Positions 26,582 through 26,637 of a stretch of DNA of 26,637 nucleotides are shown here, in pieces. Source of the stretch: Thalassiosira profunda (Eukaryota > Bacillariophyta > Thalassiosirophyceae > Thalassiosirales > Thalassiosiraceae); assembly GCA_036939355.1 (NCBI GenBank), contig JALLAP010000071.1:1-26637 (forward strand), read 5' to 3'. Made by a program: the position numbers and the translations under genes. Within the stretch, counting starts at the first letter, position 1. The number at the start of each line of letters is the position of its first letter. The notes beneath the pieces were generated by a model, which saw nothing but the letters and a program-made list of their open reading frames with translations, was not told the origin of the DNA and searched no databases.

Positions 26582-26637
26582 TAAGGCAACCATTTCAGTT
26601 GCGGTTCTACACTTCTAAACCACTAGGTATACTTTAT

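Overview
This window is nuclear DNA of a eukaryote with compact genes, most likely a photosynthetic stramenopile and plausibly a diatom of the Thalassiosira type. The evidence is two secreted-type N-termini ending in an ASAF-like motif (signal peptide followed by Phe, as in heterokont plastid presequences), introns of only 85-86 bp, closely packed genes, and moderate to high GC. The genus is a guess.

Left two thirds (about 200-17,100): one very large multi-ORF retroelement reading on the minus strand. In transcript order it has ORF1 (16663-15185: coiled coil, basic RG linker, cold-shock-like OB domain), ORF2 (14535-5743, 2930 aa uninterrupted: APE-type endonuclease, reverse transcriptase with YSDD box, RNase H, three Cys-rich clusters), ORF3 (5767-4079, start overlapping the ORF2 stop: tandem Ulp1/C48-like cysteine protease folds, the first with its catalytic residues replaced) and ORF4 (3663-2083: very acidic, with a coiled coil). 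A fifth frame, ORF5 (437-1948), lies on the opposite strand and is tail-to-tail with ORF4; it starts with an F-box-like segment. The plus strand stays rich in G+T across the ORFs and their spacers, including ORF5, which suggests one unit. A minus-strand tRNA-like sequence lies just beyond the apparent 3' end, at 130-190. No poly(A) tail or target-site duplication was found, so the element ends are approximate.

Right third (17,290-25,333): five host genes. These are an aspartyl/asparaginyl beta-hydroxylase-like protein (+), a CRAL-TRIO protein with a plastid-type presequence (-), a small mTERF-like-repeat membrane protein (+), an ankyrin-methyltransferase fusion with one intron (-) and the ribosome-biogenesis protein BOP1/Erb1 with one intron (+). 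They alternate between divergent pairs sharing about 350-bp promoters and convergent pairs as close as 28 bp. The BOP1 gene carries an assembly fault: a single N between two identical 72-bp copies, which breaks the frame.

Right end (25,334-26,637): non-coding tandem repeats of several kinds: degenerate 20/40-bp units, a 23-bp minisatellite, units of about 126-160 bp, and an 11-bp repeat.

The most novel content is the giant non-LTR-type element. It combines a cold-shock-like ORF1 protein, a duplicated protease of which one half is apparently dead, and an antisense F-box-like gene.
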